A DNA stretch of 17,332 bases from Roseburia sp. CAG:303 (GCA_000437755.1 FR900140.1:6869-24200), one strand, 5' to 3'. Positions 1 through 8,879 are shown, numbered from the stretch's first letter. The notes: a model not told the origin generated them from the sequence alone. Numbers and translations: made by a program.

Positions 1-964
1 GGAAGCGGCGGTCTGTGCCTGTGTAGGACAGAAGTCCCTGACGGATCACATCCAGGGAAAGGTTCATATTCAGTCCGACGGCGATGGCGGCCAGAGAATT
101 GTATACATTATGTATACCCGGAACGGAAAGGGAGATTTCTCCAAGCGGAACATTGTTTTTCCACAGGGTGTAGTGACAGCAGCCTCTTTCATTATATGTA
201 ATGTCTGCAGCTGAATAATCACTCTTTGCGGGATCTTTGCCGAAAGTAATAATGTGACAGTCCAGGTCGCGGGTAAAATAGTCTGTATCGTCAATATCAC
301 TGTTTAAAATCACATAGCCGTCCTCAGGAACAAGCTGCATGAAACGTTTGAAGCTGTGACGGATATCATTGATATCTTTGAAAAAGTCAAGATGATCCTC
401 GGCAATGTTTAATATTACAGCAGTGGTCGGAAAAAATGACAGGAAGCTGTTTGTGTATTCACAGCTCTCGTTTACAAAGTTTTCCGAATGTCCGATGCGG
501 AGATTTCCACCGATAGAAGGAAGCATACCGCCAACTAATATGGTCGGATCACAGTTACCGGCAAGCAGGATATGGGAAATCATGGATGTGGTGGTGGTTT
601 TTCCGTGTGTTCCGGCAACATTGATGGCATTGCTGTATTCCTTCATAATCAGTCCGAGGAAGTCCGCACGCACCATCATCGGGATGCCTGCCTGCTGTGC
701 TGCCATAAATTCCGGATTATCCTTGTGGATGGCAGCAGTATATACAACTAAATCAATATCCGGAGTAATATTTTCGGATTTCTGGCCATATAATATTTTA
801 GCGCCGGAATCGGAAAGTCTGTTCGTAAGTTCACTTGCTTTGGCATCAGAACCACTGACCTGGATATTCTTTTCAATAAGAATCTCGGCAAGTGCACTCA
901 TGCTGATGCCCCCAATACCGATAAAATGAACTTTTTTTAATTTATTTAAACTGATATTTTGCAT
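1..964 (-). CDS. murC: UDP-N-acetylmuramate--L-alanine ligase (MurC), N-terminal 321 residues, cut by window edge
   Basis: MurC is the cytoplasmic ATP-dependent ligase that adds L-alanine to UDP-MurNAc, the first peptide-adding step of peptidoglycan precursor synthesis. Translating the minus strand from 964 gives an uninterrupted frame to position 1. An N-terminal Rossmann segment contains HFIGIGG (about residues 13-19). The Mur-ligase P-loop GTHGKTTT lies at about 118-125 (Lys122), and NIAEDHLDFF follows at about 186-195. The visible end reads TGTDRRF, a typical central Mur motif. The family is usually about 450-470 residues, so roughly the last third is outside the window. The ATG at 964 is preceded by GGAGGG with a 10-nt gap, and no better upstream start is seen. 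The gene is divergent from glgC. Identification is firm. Confidence 0.96.
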   Translation of the reverse strand, partial: MQNISLNKLKKVHFIGIGGISMSALAEILIEKNIQVSGSDAKASELTNRLSDSGAKILYGQKSENITPDIDLVVYTAAIHKDNPEFMAAQQAGIPMMVRADFLGLIMKEYSNAINVAGTHGKTTTTSMISHILLAGNCDPTILVGGMLPSIGGNLRIGHSENFVNESCEYTNSFLSFFPTTAVILNIAEDHLDFFKDINDIRHSFKRFMQLVPEDGYVILNSDIDDTDYFTRDLDCHIITFGKDPAKSDYSAADITYNERGCCHYTLWKNNVPLGEISLSVPGIHNVYNSLAAIAVGLNMNLSLDVIRQGLLSYTGTDRRF

Positions 965-1029
965 GTTCAAAAATCCCTCCATTTTTAAATAAAAAATCAT
1001 TAATGTTAATCTTGATTTAACATTACTTT

Positions 1030-1057
1030 ATTATACTACGAATTGTCTAAAAAGCAA
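1030..1057 (-). promoter_or_regulatory. Probable sigma-A promoter of murC
   Basis: On the minus strand a perfect TATAAT (1030-1035) is preceded by TTGCTT (1052-1057) with a 16-bp spacer, a fair -35 match. It lies about 65 bp upstream of the murC start, with no other candidate in between. The -10 is convincing and the -35 is weak. Confidence 0.55.
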
Positions 1058-1171
1058 TTTCAAAAATAGAAAATCGGTAATCAACAGATAGACGAGAAGT
1101 GTATAAAATTAGTTATAATAGATAACTTTTTCTGAAAAATGGAAAAAAGTTGTACAAATTTACAAAAAAAC

Positions 1172-1200
1172 CTTTTAATTTCAGAAATTTATGCTATAAT
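1172..1200 (+). promoter_or_regulatory. Probable extended -10 promoter of glgC-glgD
   Basis: A perfect TATAAT at 1195-1200 is preceded by TGC at 1192-1194, an extended -10 element. The -35 position 17 bp upstream (1172-1177) reads CTTTTA, a poor match. Extended -10 promoters can work without a good -35. Transcription would start near 1207 and leave a leader of about 124 nt before the glgC start. Confidence 0.6.
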
Positions 1201-1206
1201 ATTATA

Positions 1207-1330
1207 CATAAAAAAGAAAGGCGCAGAAAAAGAAGGAGTAAGCAGTTTGTAAGGTTAAAATAACTTTGCGCTGTGCAACATGACTGCCGGTCTGAGGGAT
1301 GAACGGCAAATATTACAGCGAGGTGATAGC
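1207..1330 (+). other. Untranslated leader of the glgC transcript
   Basis: This stretch lies between the predicted start of transcription and the GTG of glgC; with the murC side, 965-1330 is gene-free. It holds a strong Shine-Dalgarno-like AGAAGGAG at 1231-1238 that is followed by no usable ORF (the nearest TTG at 1247 meets TAA at once). A short dyad TTGC/GCAA lies at about 1267-1279. A TGCCG/CGGCA pair at 1285-1289 and 1304-1308 could form a small hairpin just ahead of the real ribosome site. No known riboswitch was recognised. A regulatory function is possible but unproven. Confidence 0.35.
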
Positions 1331-2602
1331 GTGATTAAAAAAGAAATGATAGCCATGTTATTGGCAGGAGGACAGGGAAGCAGGTTAGGTGTCCTTACAT
1401 CAAAAGTAGCAAAACCTGCAGTTACATTCGGTGGAAAATACAGAATTATTGATTTTCCGTTAAGCAATTGTATAAATTCAGGAGTTGATACGGTTGGCGT
1501 CCTTACCCAGTATCAGCCATTAAGATTAAACTCACATATCGGAATCGGAATTCCGTGGGATCTTGATAGAAATATAGGTGGTGTAACCATACTTCCGCCA
1601 TATGAGAAGAGCAGTAACACAGAATGGTATACAGGTACTGCAAATGCAATTTATCAGAATCTTGCATATATGGAACAGTATAATCCGGATTATGTCCTGA
1701 TTTTATCCGGTGATCATATCTATAAGATGGATTATGAGATTATGCTTGATTACCATAAGGCAAGCGGTGCAGATGTTACGATTGCAGCCATGCCTGTACC
1801 GATGGAAGAAGCAAAGCGTTTCGGTATCGTGGTAACAGATGAGGACAACCTTATCACAGACTTCCAGGAGAAACCGGAAGAACCGAAGAGCAACCTGGCT
1901 TCCATGGGGATTTACATATTCAATTTCTCCGTATTAAGGGATGCACTGATTAAGTTAAAGGATCAGAGTAACTGTGACTTTGGTAAACATATCATTCCTT
2001 ATTGCTTTGAGAATGGTAAGAGGCTGTTCGCATATGAATATAATGGATACTGGAAGGATGTAGGTACATTAAGCTCATACTGGGAAGCTAATATGGAACT
2101 GATCGATATTATTCCGGTATTTAACCTCTATGAAGAGTTCTGGAGAATTTATACAAAGAGTGACACACTGCCGCCGCAGTACATTGCAGATACGGCGAAG
2201 ATTGAGAGAAGTATCATAAGTGAGGGCTGTGATATATATGGAGAAGTATATAACTCAGTCATCGGTGCAGGTGTCACGATAGAAGAGGGAGCAGTTGTCC
2301 GTGATTCTATTATTATGAAAAATTCTGTCATTAAAAAAGATGCAAAGATAAATAAAGCGATTATAGCAGAAGAAGTTGTGATTGATGAGAATACTGAGAT
2401 CGGTGTTGGAGAAGAAGCACCTTCCAAGTTAAGCAAAAAGATTTATGCTTCCGATATTGCCACAATCGGAGAACAAACCTATATACCTAAGAATGTGAAA
2501 GTTGGAAAGAATACGGTTATTATGGGAAAAACAAAGCCGGAAGATTATCCGGACGGATTACTGGAAAGTGGCGATTATATTATTAAGGCAGGTGAAATGT
2601 AA
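1331..2602 (+). CDS. glgC: Glucose-1-phosphate adenylyltransferase catalytic subunit (GlgC)
   Basis: The enzyme makes ADP-glucose from ATP and glucose-1-phosphate, the committed step of bacterial glycogen synthesis. From the GTG at 1331 the product is 423 residues, the usual length. The nucleotidyltransferase signature LAGGQGSRLG lies at residues 11-20. The metal-binding SGDHIYKMD is at about 126-134 and the sugar-phosphate FQEKP at 168-172. A left-handed beta-helix hexapeptide region follows from about 280. The GTG is chosen over an in-frame ATG at 1280 because AGGTG at 1321-1325 sits 5 nt upstream, the ATG has no ribosome site, and homologues start as M-I-K-K-E. The stop overlaps the glgD start (TAATG), implying translational coupling and a GlgC/GlgD complex. 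Confidence 0.96.
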   Translation: MIKKEMIAMLLAGGQGSRLGVLTSKVAKPAVTFGGKYRIIDFPLSNCINSGVDTVGVLTQYQPLRLNSHIGIGIPWDLDRNIGGVTILPPYEKSSNTEWYTGTANAIYQNLAYMEQYNPDYVLILSGDHIYKMDYEIMLDYHKASGADVTIAAMPVPMEEAKRFGIVVTDEDNLITDFQEKPEEPKSNLASMGIYIFNFSVLRDALIKLKDQSNCDFGKHIIPYCFENGKRLFAYEYNGYWKDVGTLSSYWEANMELIDIIPVFNLYEEFWRIYTKSDTLPPQYIADTAKIERSIISEGCDIYGEVYNSVIGAGVTIEEGAVVRDSIIMKNSVIKKDAKINKAIIAEEVVIDENTEIGVGEEAPSKLSKKIYASDIATIGEQTYIPKNVKVGKNTVIMGKTKPEDYPDGLLESGDYIIKAGEM

Positions 2603-3729
2603 TGAGAGCTATAGGAATTATTCTTGCAGGTGGAAATAACAAAAAAATGAAAGAGCTTTCTTACAAGCGGGCCATCGCAGCCATGCCAATCGCAGGAAGC
2701 TACAGAGCAGTGGATTTTGCATTAAGTAATATGACAAATTCACATGTACAGAAGGTTGCAGTGCTGACACAGTACAATGCAAAATCACTGAATGAACATC
2801 TGAATTCATCAAAATGGTGGGATTTCGGAAGAAAACATGGCGGATTATATGTATTCACACCATCTATAACAGCGGATAATGGCTACTGGTACAGAGGAAC
2901 AGCAGACAGTATCTGGCAGAACATTGACTTTTTGAAAAACAGCCATGAACCATATGTTATCATTGCTCCGGGTGATGGAGTGTACAAACTTGATTACAGC
3001 AAAGTTCTGGAATATCATATTGCAAAGAGAGCAGATATAACGGTTGTATGCAAGGATATGCCGGCAGGAACGGATGTTTCCAGATTCGGTGTAGTCAGCA
3101 TGAATGAAGACAGCCGGATTGTGAACTTTGAAGAGAAACCGATGGCATCACAGTCAACCACAGTATCAACCGGTATTTATATTATCAGAAGAAGACAGTT
3201 AATTGAGCTGATTGAGAAGTGTGCTGAAGAAGAAAGATTTGATTTTGTTTCGGATATCCTTATCCGTTACAAAAATATTAAGAAAATTTACGGATATAAG
3301 ATGGATTCCTACTGGAGCAATATTGCCTGTGTAGACTCTTATTATAAGACAAATATGGATTTCCTGAAGAAAGATGTAAGGGACTATTTCTTCAAACAGT
3401 ATCCGGATGTTTATTCTAAGGTAGATGATCTGCCGCCGGCAAAATATAATCCGGGAGCAGAGATTAAGAACAGTCTGATTTCAAGCGGCTGTATTATTAA
3501 TGGTCAGGTTGAAAATTCGGTATTATTTAAGAAAGTATATGTAGGCAATAACTGTGTGATTAAGAATTCCATTATTCTGAACAATGCTTATATTGGTGAT
3601 AATACTGTTATTGAAAATTGTATTGTTGAGAGCAGAGGTTCTATACGGGCGAATGTAAAGCATATTACAGAACCGGGACAGACTCCGCAGATAATATTGG
3701 ATAAGAATGACAGATATGCAATGATATAG
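2602..3729 (+). CDS. glgD: GlgD, regulatory-type subunit of ADP-glucose pyrophosphorylase
   Basis: This is a 375-residue paralogue of GlgC, starting at an ATG that shares one base with the glgC stop. The fold markers are present: N-terminal LAGGNNKKMKEL (8-19), PGDGVYKLD (about 123-131), FEEKP (176-180) and hexapeptide repeats after about 285. The GxGxRL nucleotide loop of GlgC is replaced by NNKKMKEL, and the SGDH motif becomes PGDG. Loss of these residues is the known mark of Firmicutes GlgD, which is poorly active alone and modulates GlgC in a heterotetramer. Catalytic weakness here is inferred from sequence. The strict one-base overlap supports stoichiometric expression with GlgC. Confidence 0.94.
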   Translation: MRAIGIILAGGNNKKMKELSYKRAIAAMPIAGSYRAVDFALSNMTNSHVQKVAVLTQYNAKSLNEHLNSSKWWDFGRKHGGLYVFTPSITADNGYWYRGTADSIWQNIDFLKNSHEPYVIIAPGDGVYKLDYSKVLEYHIAKRADITVVCKDMPAGTDVSRFGVVSMNEDSRIVNFEEKPMASQSTTVSTGIYIIRRRQLIELIEKCAEEERFDFVSDILIRYKNIKKIYGYKMDSYWSNIACVDSYYKTNMDFLKKDVRDYFFKQYPDVYSKVDDLPPAKYNPGAEIKNSLISSGCIINGQVENSVLFKKVYVGNNCVIKNSIILNNAYIGDNTVIENCIVESRGSIRANVKHITEPGQTPQIILDKNDRYAMI

Positions 3730-3796
3730 AGTATTCAGGGTATAGTCATAACCAATGGGTATGATGATAAATGTACGAATCGGAGGGAGATTTTAC

Positions 3797-4063
3797 ATGA
3801 AGATTACAGACGTAAGAGTGAAAAAGGTAAGTAAAGAAGGAAAGATGAAAGCAGTCGTATCGATTACGATTGATGATGAATTTGTCATACATGATATTAA
3901 GGTAATAGAAGGCGATAAAGGTTTATTTATCGCAATGCCCAGCAAGAAGGCTGCGGATGGCGAATACAGGGATATCGCACATCCAATTAATTCAGATACA
4001 AGAGCAAGGATACAAAATGAGATTCTTGAAAAATATCAGATAGCGTTATCAGAAGAAGATTAG
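3797..4063 (+). CDS. spoVG: SpoVG, small RNA/nucleic-acid-binding regulator
   Basis: The 88-residue product begins MKITDVRVKKV and contains the conserved core FIAMPSKK followed by YRDIAHPIN, diagnostic of SpoVG. In Bacilli and Listeria this protein affects sporulation septation and cell-wall-related gene expression and binds RNA or DNA; its targets in this organism are unknown. The ATG at 3797 has GGAGGGAG just upstream. An in-frame ATG at 3755 lacks a ribosome site and would add residues not found in the family. No clear sigma-A or sigma-H promoter was found in the 67-nt gap after glgD, so read-through from glgC-glgD is likely. The gene faces mfd/pth; in Bacillus spoVG, pth and mfd also lie close together, so the neighbourhood is partly ancestral. 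Confidence 0.95.
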   Translation: MKITDVRVKKVSKEGKMKAVVSITIDDEFVIHDIKVIEGDKGLFIAMPSKKAADGEYRDIAHPINSDTRARIQNEILEKYQIALSEED

Positions 4064-4085
4064 TTTCTTACTCCTTTCTTTATAC

Positions 4086-4122
4086 GAAAGCTGCCATTAT
4101 GAATATCATAATGGCAGCTTTC
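4086..4122 (+). terminator. Long hairpin between spoVG and mfd, probable terminator
   Basis: GAAAGCTGCCATTATGA (4086-4102) and its exact reverse complement (4106-4122) form a 17-bp stem with a 3-nt ATA loop. It lies between the convergent ends of spoVG and mfd. On the plus strand a T-rich stretch follows, but the pure T run (4136-4141) is about 14 nt away, so it is not a textbook terminator. On the minus strand no T run follows directly. A bidirectional role is possible. Confidence 0.7.
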
Positions 4123-4155
4123 ATGTTCTGTATTATTTTTTCGGATATTGTGAAA

Positions 4156-7100
4156 TCAGGAGATTTCATCAATGACAAGCTGCATGGCAGCAAGAATTTC
4201 TTTTGTATTTTTCGGTGTTTTCCTCGGTTTGTATGTGAAGAATGGATCGTTTCCGGTGCTGAACTTCAGATCACCGCGGTATTTATTAATTAATTCCGGT
4301 ATCTTGTCGGTATTGATATGGGCGTGCGGATGCATATGGAATACCAGTGTGTTTTTGTCACCACTGATTTCCGTCATGCCGGCGGCATGGGCGGAGGACT
4401 TGATCAGTGCAACCTTTAAGAGATTGTCAACAACGGATGGAATATCACCGAATCGATCGGTAAGTTCATCCTGCATATCCTGATATTCTTCCAGATTTTC
4501 GATAGACGCAATCCGCTTGTAGATGGCAAGCTTCTGGATTTCGTTTCCAATATATTTTGGTGGAATATAGGCATCCATTTTTACGTCAATTGTGGTTTCG
4601 TAGGTGTCATCTTCTGTTTTTTCGCCTTTTAATAATAAGACTGCTTCGTTGAGCATTTTGCAATACAGATCATAACCAACCGCATCCATATGTCCATGCT
4701 GTTCAGCACCGAGAATATTTCCGGCGCCACGAATTTCCAGATCACGCATGGCGATTTTGAAGCCTGAGCCGAGGTCGGTAAATTCGCGGATTGCGGCAAG
4801 TCTTTTTTCTGCAATTTCTTTTAATGTTTTATCCCGTTTGTACATCAGAAAAGCATAGGAGGTACGGTTGGAACGGCCGACACGTCCGCGCAGCTGATAG
4901 AGCTGGGAAAGTCCGAGTTTATCGGCATCGTGAATAATCATGGTATTTACATTGGAAATATCCAGTCCGGTTTCGATGATGGTGGTGGAAACCAGAACGT
5001 CGATTTCGCCATTGATAAATTCGTACATGATCTGCTCCAGTTTCCGCTCGCTCATCTGACCGTGTGCATAGCGCACTACGGCATCGGGAACAAGCTTCTG
5101 AATTTCGTTTGTAATTTCCTCGATATTATTTACCCGGTTGTACACATAGTATACCTGCCCGTTTCTTGCCAGTTCCCTGTTAATTGCTTCCCGGATCATT
5201 TCTTCGTTAAATTCCATAACATAGGTCTGGATGGGCAGACGATCTACCGGCGGTTCTTCTAAAACACTCATGTCACGGATTCCGATCAGACTCATGTGGA
5301 GTGTTCGAGGAATCGGGGTTGCAGACAGCGAAAGCACATCGACATTGGATTTTAACTGCTTGATTTTCTCTTTATGTCCGACACCGAACCTCTGTTCTTC
5401 ATCGATGATAAGCAGACCGAGATCTTTAAATATAATATCTTTGGAAAGAATCCGGTGTGTACCGATGACGATATCGACATGGCCGCTTTTTAAACCGGCG
5501 ATTGCCTGTTTCTGCTGTGCCGGGGTACGGAACCGGCTCATGAGTTCAACAGTAACTGGAAAATCCTTCATTCTCTGGGTAAATGTATTGTAATGCTGCT
5601 GTGCCAGAATTGTGGTCGGGACAAGAAAAGCTACCTGCTTGCCGTCCTGGATGGCTTTGAAGGCGGCACGTATTGCTACTTCGGTTTTACCATATCCGAC
5701 ATCACCGCAGATCAGTCTGTCCATAATCTTTTTGGATTCCATGTCTTTTTTGGTATCTTCAATGGCGGTCATCTGGTCATCCGTTTCCGTATAAGGGAAC
5801 TGTTCTTCAAATTCTGTCTGCCAGATGGTATCCGGGCTGAACTGGAAGCCGGATTTTGCCTGCCGTTCTGCGTATAGTTTTACCAGATCCACAGCGATAT
5901 CCCTGACAGCACGGCGGACCTTTGATTTGGTTTTGCTCCATTCGGAGGAACCAAGTTTATTTAATTTTAATTTCGGGGATTCTCCATCCATGCTGTTGCC
6001 GGAATGTTTCTGGATTAAATCGAGCTGGGTTGCCGGAACGTAGAGATTTCCGCCGTCCCCATATTCGATCTTGATGTAATCCCTGGAAAGTTTATCGACA
6101 ACGATTTTTTCAATTCCGCGGTAAATGCCAAGTCCATGATTTTCATGGATGACATAATCGCCTGGCTTTAAGTCCGAGAAGGTATTGATTTTCTCGCCGG
6201 AATAATTGCTTTTTTTCTTTTTTCTCTTCTTCTTTGAACCAAAAACATCGGATTCTGAAATCAATGCAAAGCGAAGCAGCGGATATTCAAAGCCACGGTG
6301 GATATTTTCCGAGGTAAGAAGAATCTCCCCAGGTACAGGGGGATGATCCGGATCTTCACAGACAAAAGCATTGAGTTCATAATCATGAAATAAAGTATCT
6401 GCCAGACGTGCGGCTTTGGAACGGGAACCGCAGAGGATCAGCACGCACCAGCCTTCTTTTTTGTAACGCTGGAGATCGTGTACCAGAAGTTCAAAGCTGT
6501 TATTATATGGGTTAATATTCCGCATGGAAATATAATAATTATTTTTGGGTTTAAAATGTTTTAATTTCTGTTCCAGTGTGGTAAATAATACGGTCCGTAC
6601 TGAGGCAAGTCGGGCAAGGGCTTCGGCTGTGTCACAGAATACACCGGTCTGCCCGGACAGCATATATCCGCCTTCGATACGGTTTATCATGCTTTCACGG
6701 AATTCAGTTTCCACGGTATTTGCACGTTCTTCGATTCTGCCCGGTTCATCGATGAAGAAAATGGTTTCTTCGGCAGGAAAATAATCCGGAAGAGTCATGG
6801 TTTCCGGATAAAAATATGTCATGAAGCTGTCAAGGAATACACCGGTTCTTGAGATGGATAAGCGTTCCGTAAATTCATTGATACATACGGACAGCCGGTG
6901 GGCTTCTTCTGTGTGAAAGGACTCACGGAGTGTTTTTTCACGGAGAGACGCTTCCTCACGGATTTTTTCAATTCCGCGGGCAATTTCTTCCTGGGACAGA
7001 ATATATTCGGAAGCAGGATAAATTACTATGTCGTCAATATTTTCAATGGTACGCTGGCTCAGTGCATCGAAGGAGCGGATGGAGTCAATCACATCATCCC

Positions 7101-7689
7101 ATAATTCGATCCGGTATGGTACATCTCCGGTCATTGGAAATATATCAATAATCCCCCCGCGGACGGCAAACTGTCCGGCAGTCTCGACCTGCTCTGTGCG
7201 TTCAAATCCGGAATTAACCAGGGCTGTTTTCAGTTCTTCTACATCGATCGTATCGTCATAGGACAGGTGAATACAGTTTTTACGAATCAGATCGAGTGGA
7301 ACAAGCCGGTCCATCAGTCCGTCAATGGTAGTGATTAAAGTAAATTCTTCTCCTGAAATGAGGTGGGAAACGGCATCCAGACGCTGCTGTATGATCAGAT
7401 TGCCGTAGGCATCGGCAGAAAAAAAGATAAAATCTTTTGGCGGATAATAAAATGTATTTGGATCAAAAGATTTCATATCATCATAAATTTCCCGTGCGCG
7501 TACATCACTGAATGTTACGATTACTTTATATTTATAATTGCTGCCCAGTGCTGCAGAAAAATGTGTCATGCCGGAATCGGCAGCTCCGGTCACCTGTATG
7601 GATGATTGTACGGAGCTGCCGTTTAATTCGGATTTTATCAGATTGTAATCATTCAGTCCCGATAAAGGGGCGGTAAAATAAGTGTTCAT
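4156..7689 (-). CDS. mfd: Transcription-repair coupling factor Mfd
   Basis: Mfd is an ATP-driven DNA translocase that removes RNA polymerase stalled at DNA lesions and recruits UvrA for repair. The 1177-residue product has the full family length. An N-terminal UvrB-like region spans about 1-350. The RNA-polymerase-interacting CarD-like domain runs about 505-562 (KPGDYVIHENHGLGIYRG). The superfamily 2 motor has Walker A GDVGYGKTE (662-670), the DEEQ box (763-766), LSATPIPRT (788-796) and QLRGRVGR (932-939), followed by the TRCF C-terminal domain. A lysine/arginine-rich linker (KKKRKKKK, about 486-493) precedes the CarD-like domain. The ATG at 7689 has GGGAGG 4 nt upstream. It is the last gene of the pgsA-like/pth/mfd unit, 14 nt after pth. 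Confidence 0.97.
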   Translation of the reverse strand: MNTYFTAPLSGLNDYNLIKSELNGSSVQSSIQVTGAADSGMTHFSAALGSNYKYKVIVTFSDVRAREIYDDMKSFDPNTFYYPPKDFIFFSADAYGNLIIQQRLDAVSHLISGEEFTLITTIDGLMDRLVPLDLIRKNCIHLSYDDTIDVEELKTALVNSGFERTEQVETAGQFAVRGGIIDIFPMTGDVPYRIELWDDVIDSIRSFDALSQRTIENIDDIVIYPASEYILSQEEIARGIEKIREEASLREKTLRESFHTEEAHRLSVCINEFTERLSISRTGVFLDSFMTYFYPETMTLPDYFPAEETIFFIDEPGRIEERANTVETEFRESMINRIEGGYMLSGQTGVFCDTAEALARLASVRTVLFTTLEQKLKHFKPKNNYYISMRNINPYNNSFELLVHDLQRYKKEGWCVLILCGSRSKAARLADTLFHDYELNAFVCEDPDHPPVPGEILLTSENIHRGFEYPLLRFALISESDVFGSKKKRKKKKSNYSGEKINTFSDLKPGDYVIHENHGLGIYRGIEKIVVDKLSRDYIKIEYGDGGNLYVPATQLDLIQKHSGNSMDGESPKLKLNKLGSSEWSKTKSKVRRAVRDIAVDLVKLYAERQAKSGFQFSPDTIWQTEFEEQFPYTETDDQMTAIEDTKKDMESKKIMDRLICGDVGYGKTEVAIRAAFKAIQDGKQVAFLVPTTILAQQHYNTFTQRMKDFPVTVELMSRFRTPAQQKQAIAGLKSGHVDIVIGTHRILSKDIIFKDLGLLIIDEEQRFGVGHKEKIKQLKSNVDVLSLSATPIPRTLHMSLIGIRDMSVLEEPPVDRLPIQTYVMEFNEEMIREAINRELARNGQVYYVYNRVNNIEEITNEIQKLVPDAVVRYAHGQMSERKLEQIMYEFINGEIDVLVSTTIIETGLDISNVNTMIIHDADKLGLSQLYQLRGRVGRSNRTSYAFLMYKRDKTLKEIAEKRLAAIREFTDLGSGFKIAMRDLEIRGAGNILGAEQHGHMDAVGYDLYCKMLNEAVLLLKGEKTEDDTYETTIDVKMDAYIPPKYIGNEIQKLAIYKRIASIENLEEYQDMQDELTDRFGDIPSVVDNLLKVALIKSSAHAAGMTEISGDKNTLVFHMHPHAHINTDKIPELINKYRGDLKFSTGNDPFFTYKPRKTPKNTKEILAAMQLVIDEIS

Positions 7690-7703
7690 GCTGCCTCCCT
7701 GGC

Positions 7704-8264
7704 TTAATTATAAGTGTTCATTGCTTTGTCAAATTCATCGGCAACTATCAAATCCACTGCATCAGCGGTACGCGAAAACGCATCCTGCATCAGTGCCTGA
7801 TCTTCTTTGGAAAAATGTCCCAGTACAAAATCTTTCAGATCCCATCCTTCCGGTTTGCTTCCGACACCGATTTTAATCCGTTTGAATTTCTCCGTGCCAA
7901 GATGGGCGATAATATTTTTGATACCGTTGTGACCGCCGGCGCTGCCTTTTCTGCGGAGTCTTAATTTGCCGGGTTCAAGGCTGATATCGTCATAGATAAC
8001 AAGAAGTTCATCTTCCGGATCGATTTTGAAAAACCGGACAAATTCGATAATGGCTTCGCCGCTCAGATTCATATAAGTCAGGGGCTTGACGAGCAGAACC
8101 TTCTGACCGCCGATAAAACCGGAACCGGATAAGGCATTATATTTAATGGTGTCCAATGGAATATGATTCTTTTCCGCGATAACGTCGATGGCATCAAAAC
8201 CGGCATTGTGTCTTGTATTCTGGTAACGTGCATCCGGATTTCCCAGACCTGCAATAATATACAT
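7704..8264 (-). CDS. pth: Peptidyl-tRNA hydrolase
   Basis: Pth releases tRNA from prematurely dropped peptidyl-tRNA by hydrolysing the ester bond, recycling tRNA. The 186-residue product has the expected length. Visible signatures are GLGNP (6-10), NTRHNAGF with catalytic His19, KPLTYMNLSG with Asn66, YDD (91-93) and GSAGGHNGIKN with Asn113. The ATG at 8264 has GGAGGAG 8 nt upstream. The gene is 39 nt downstream of the pgsA-like gene and 14 nt upstream of mfd, all on one strand with no terminator between, so co-transcription is expected. The last codons repeat the first 12 bases of mfd. Confidence 0.97.
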   Translation of the reverse strand: MYIIAGLGNPDARYQNTRHNAGFDAIDVIAEKNHIPLDTIKYNALSGSGFIGGQKVLLVKPLTYMNLSGEAIIEFVRFFKIDPEDELLVIYDDISLEPGKLRLRRKGSAGGHNGIKNIIAHLGTEKFKRIKIGVGSKPEGWDLKDFVLGHFSKEDQALMQDAFSRTADAVDLIVADEFDKAMNTYN

Positions 8265-8303
8265 AATAAATTCTCCTCCTGATAAACGTGTGTGATAAAA
8301 CTT

Positions 8304-8879
8304 TTATTTCTGTGTTTTTATTGTTTTTATTTGTTCCCGGTATAACTTCCTGTATTCACCGAGATAGGAACAGAAAGCCATAAGCAGAAGAACTGCAACC
8401 AGAATGACGGATGCCAGGGCAAAGGTCTGTGGAAGCTCCGGAATAAATATAAAAATCAGCATAACGATGTCGAATACGGCAGAACAGACTTTTCCTGCCA
8501 TATTTGCCCCGTTCAGATTATATCCTTTATGATAAATAAACAGTCCTACAATTAATAAAATACATTCCTTTAACGCATATTCGATGATTACGATAAGGAA
8601 CAGAGGGTATTTTAATATGACGACAAAAAGCATGGAAAACTGCATCAGCTTATCTGCCACCGGATCGATGAATTTTCCCCAGTCGGTTATCATATTAAAA
8701 TGTCGTGCAATATATCCGTCCGCCATATCGGTCAGAGTTGCCGTGATCACAACGATTGCAGACCACAGGTAATGATTATTCAGATACAGGTAAACAAATA
8801 CCGGCACGAGTATAATCCTGATGTAGCAGAGAATATTTGGTATGGTAAATAAATCTTCTTTGCGGGCTTTTCCTCTCAC
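8304..8879 (-). CDS. pgsA: CDP-alcohol phosphatidyltransferase, probably phosphatidylglycerophosphate synthase
   Basis: This is an integral membrane enzyme that transfers a phosphatidyl group from CDP-diacylglycerol to an alcohol, most likely glycerol-3-phosphate for anionic phospholipid synthesis. From the GTG at 8879 the product is 191 residues. The complete family motif D-x2-D-G-x2-A-R-x8-G-x3-D-x3-D is present at 51-76 (Asp51, Asp54, Gly55, Arg59, Gly68, Asp72, Asp76). Several hydrophobic segments match the six-helix fold. The GTG is chosen because GGAGG lies 7 nt upstream and the product then starts near FTIPNILCYIR, as in PgsA. A longer in-frame ATG at 9020 would run through the promoter at 8932-8960. 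Cardiolipin synthase of the same family cannot be ruled out, hence moderate certainty on substrate. Confidence 0.88.
   Translation of the reverse strand: MRGKARKEDLFTIPNILCYIRIILVPVFVYLYLNNHYLWSAIVVITATLTDMADGYIARHFNMITDWGKFIDPVADKLMQFSMLFVVILKYPLFLIVIIEYALKECILLIVGLFIYHKGYNLNGANMAGKVCSAVFDIVMLIFIFIPELPQTFALASVILVAVLLLMAFCSYLGEYRKLYREQIKTIKTQK

Noticed and set aside
405..929. A 174-codon plus-strand ORF
   Set aside because: It is antisense to the murC coding sequence, which has clear Mur-ligase motifs in the opposite frame.
1280..1330. Extended N-terminus of GlgC from the ATG at 1280
   Set aside because: No ribosome site there. The extra 17 residues precede the standard GlgC start, and a GTG with a good ribosome site exists at 1331.
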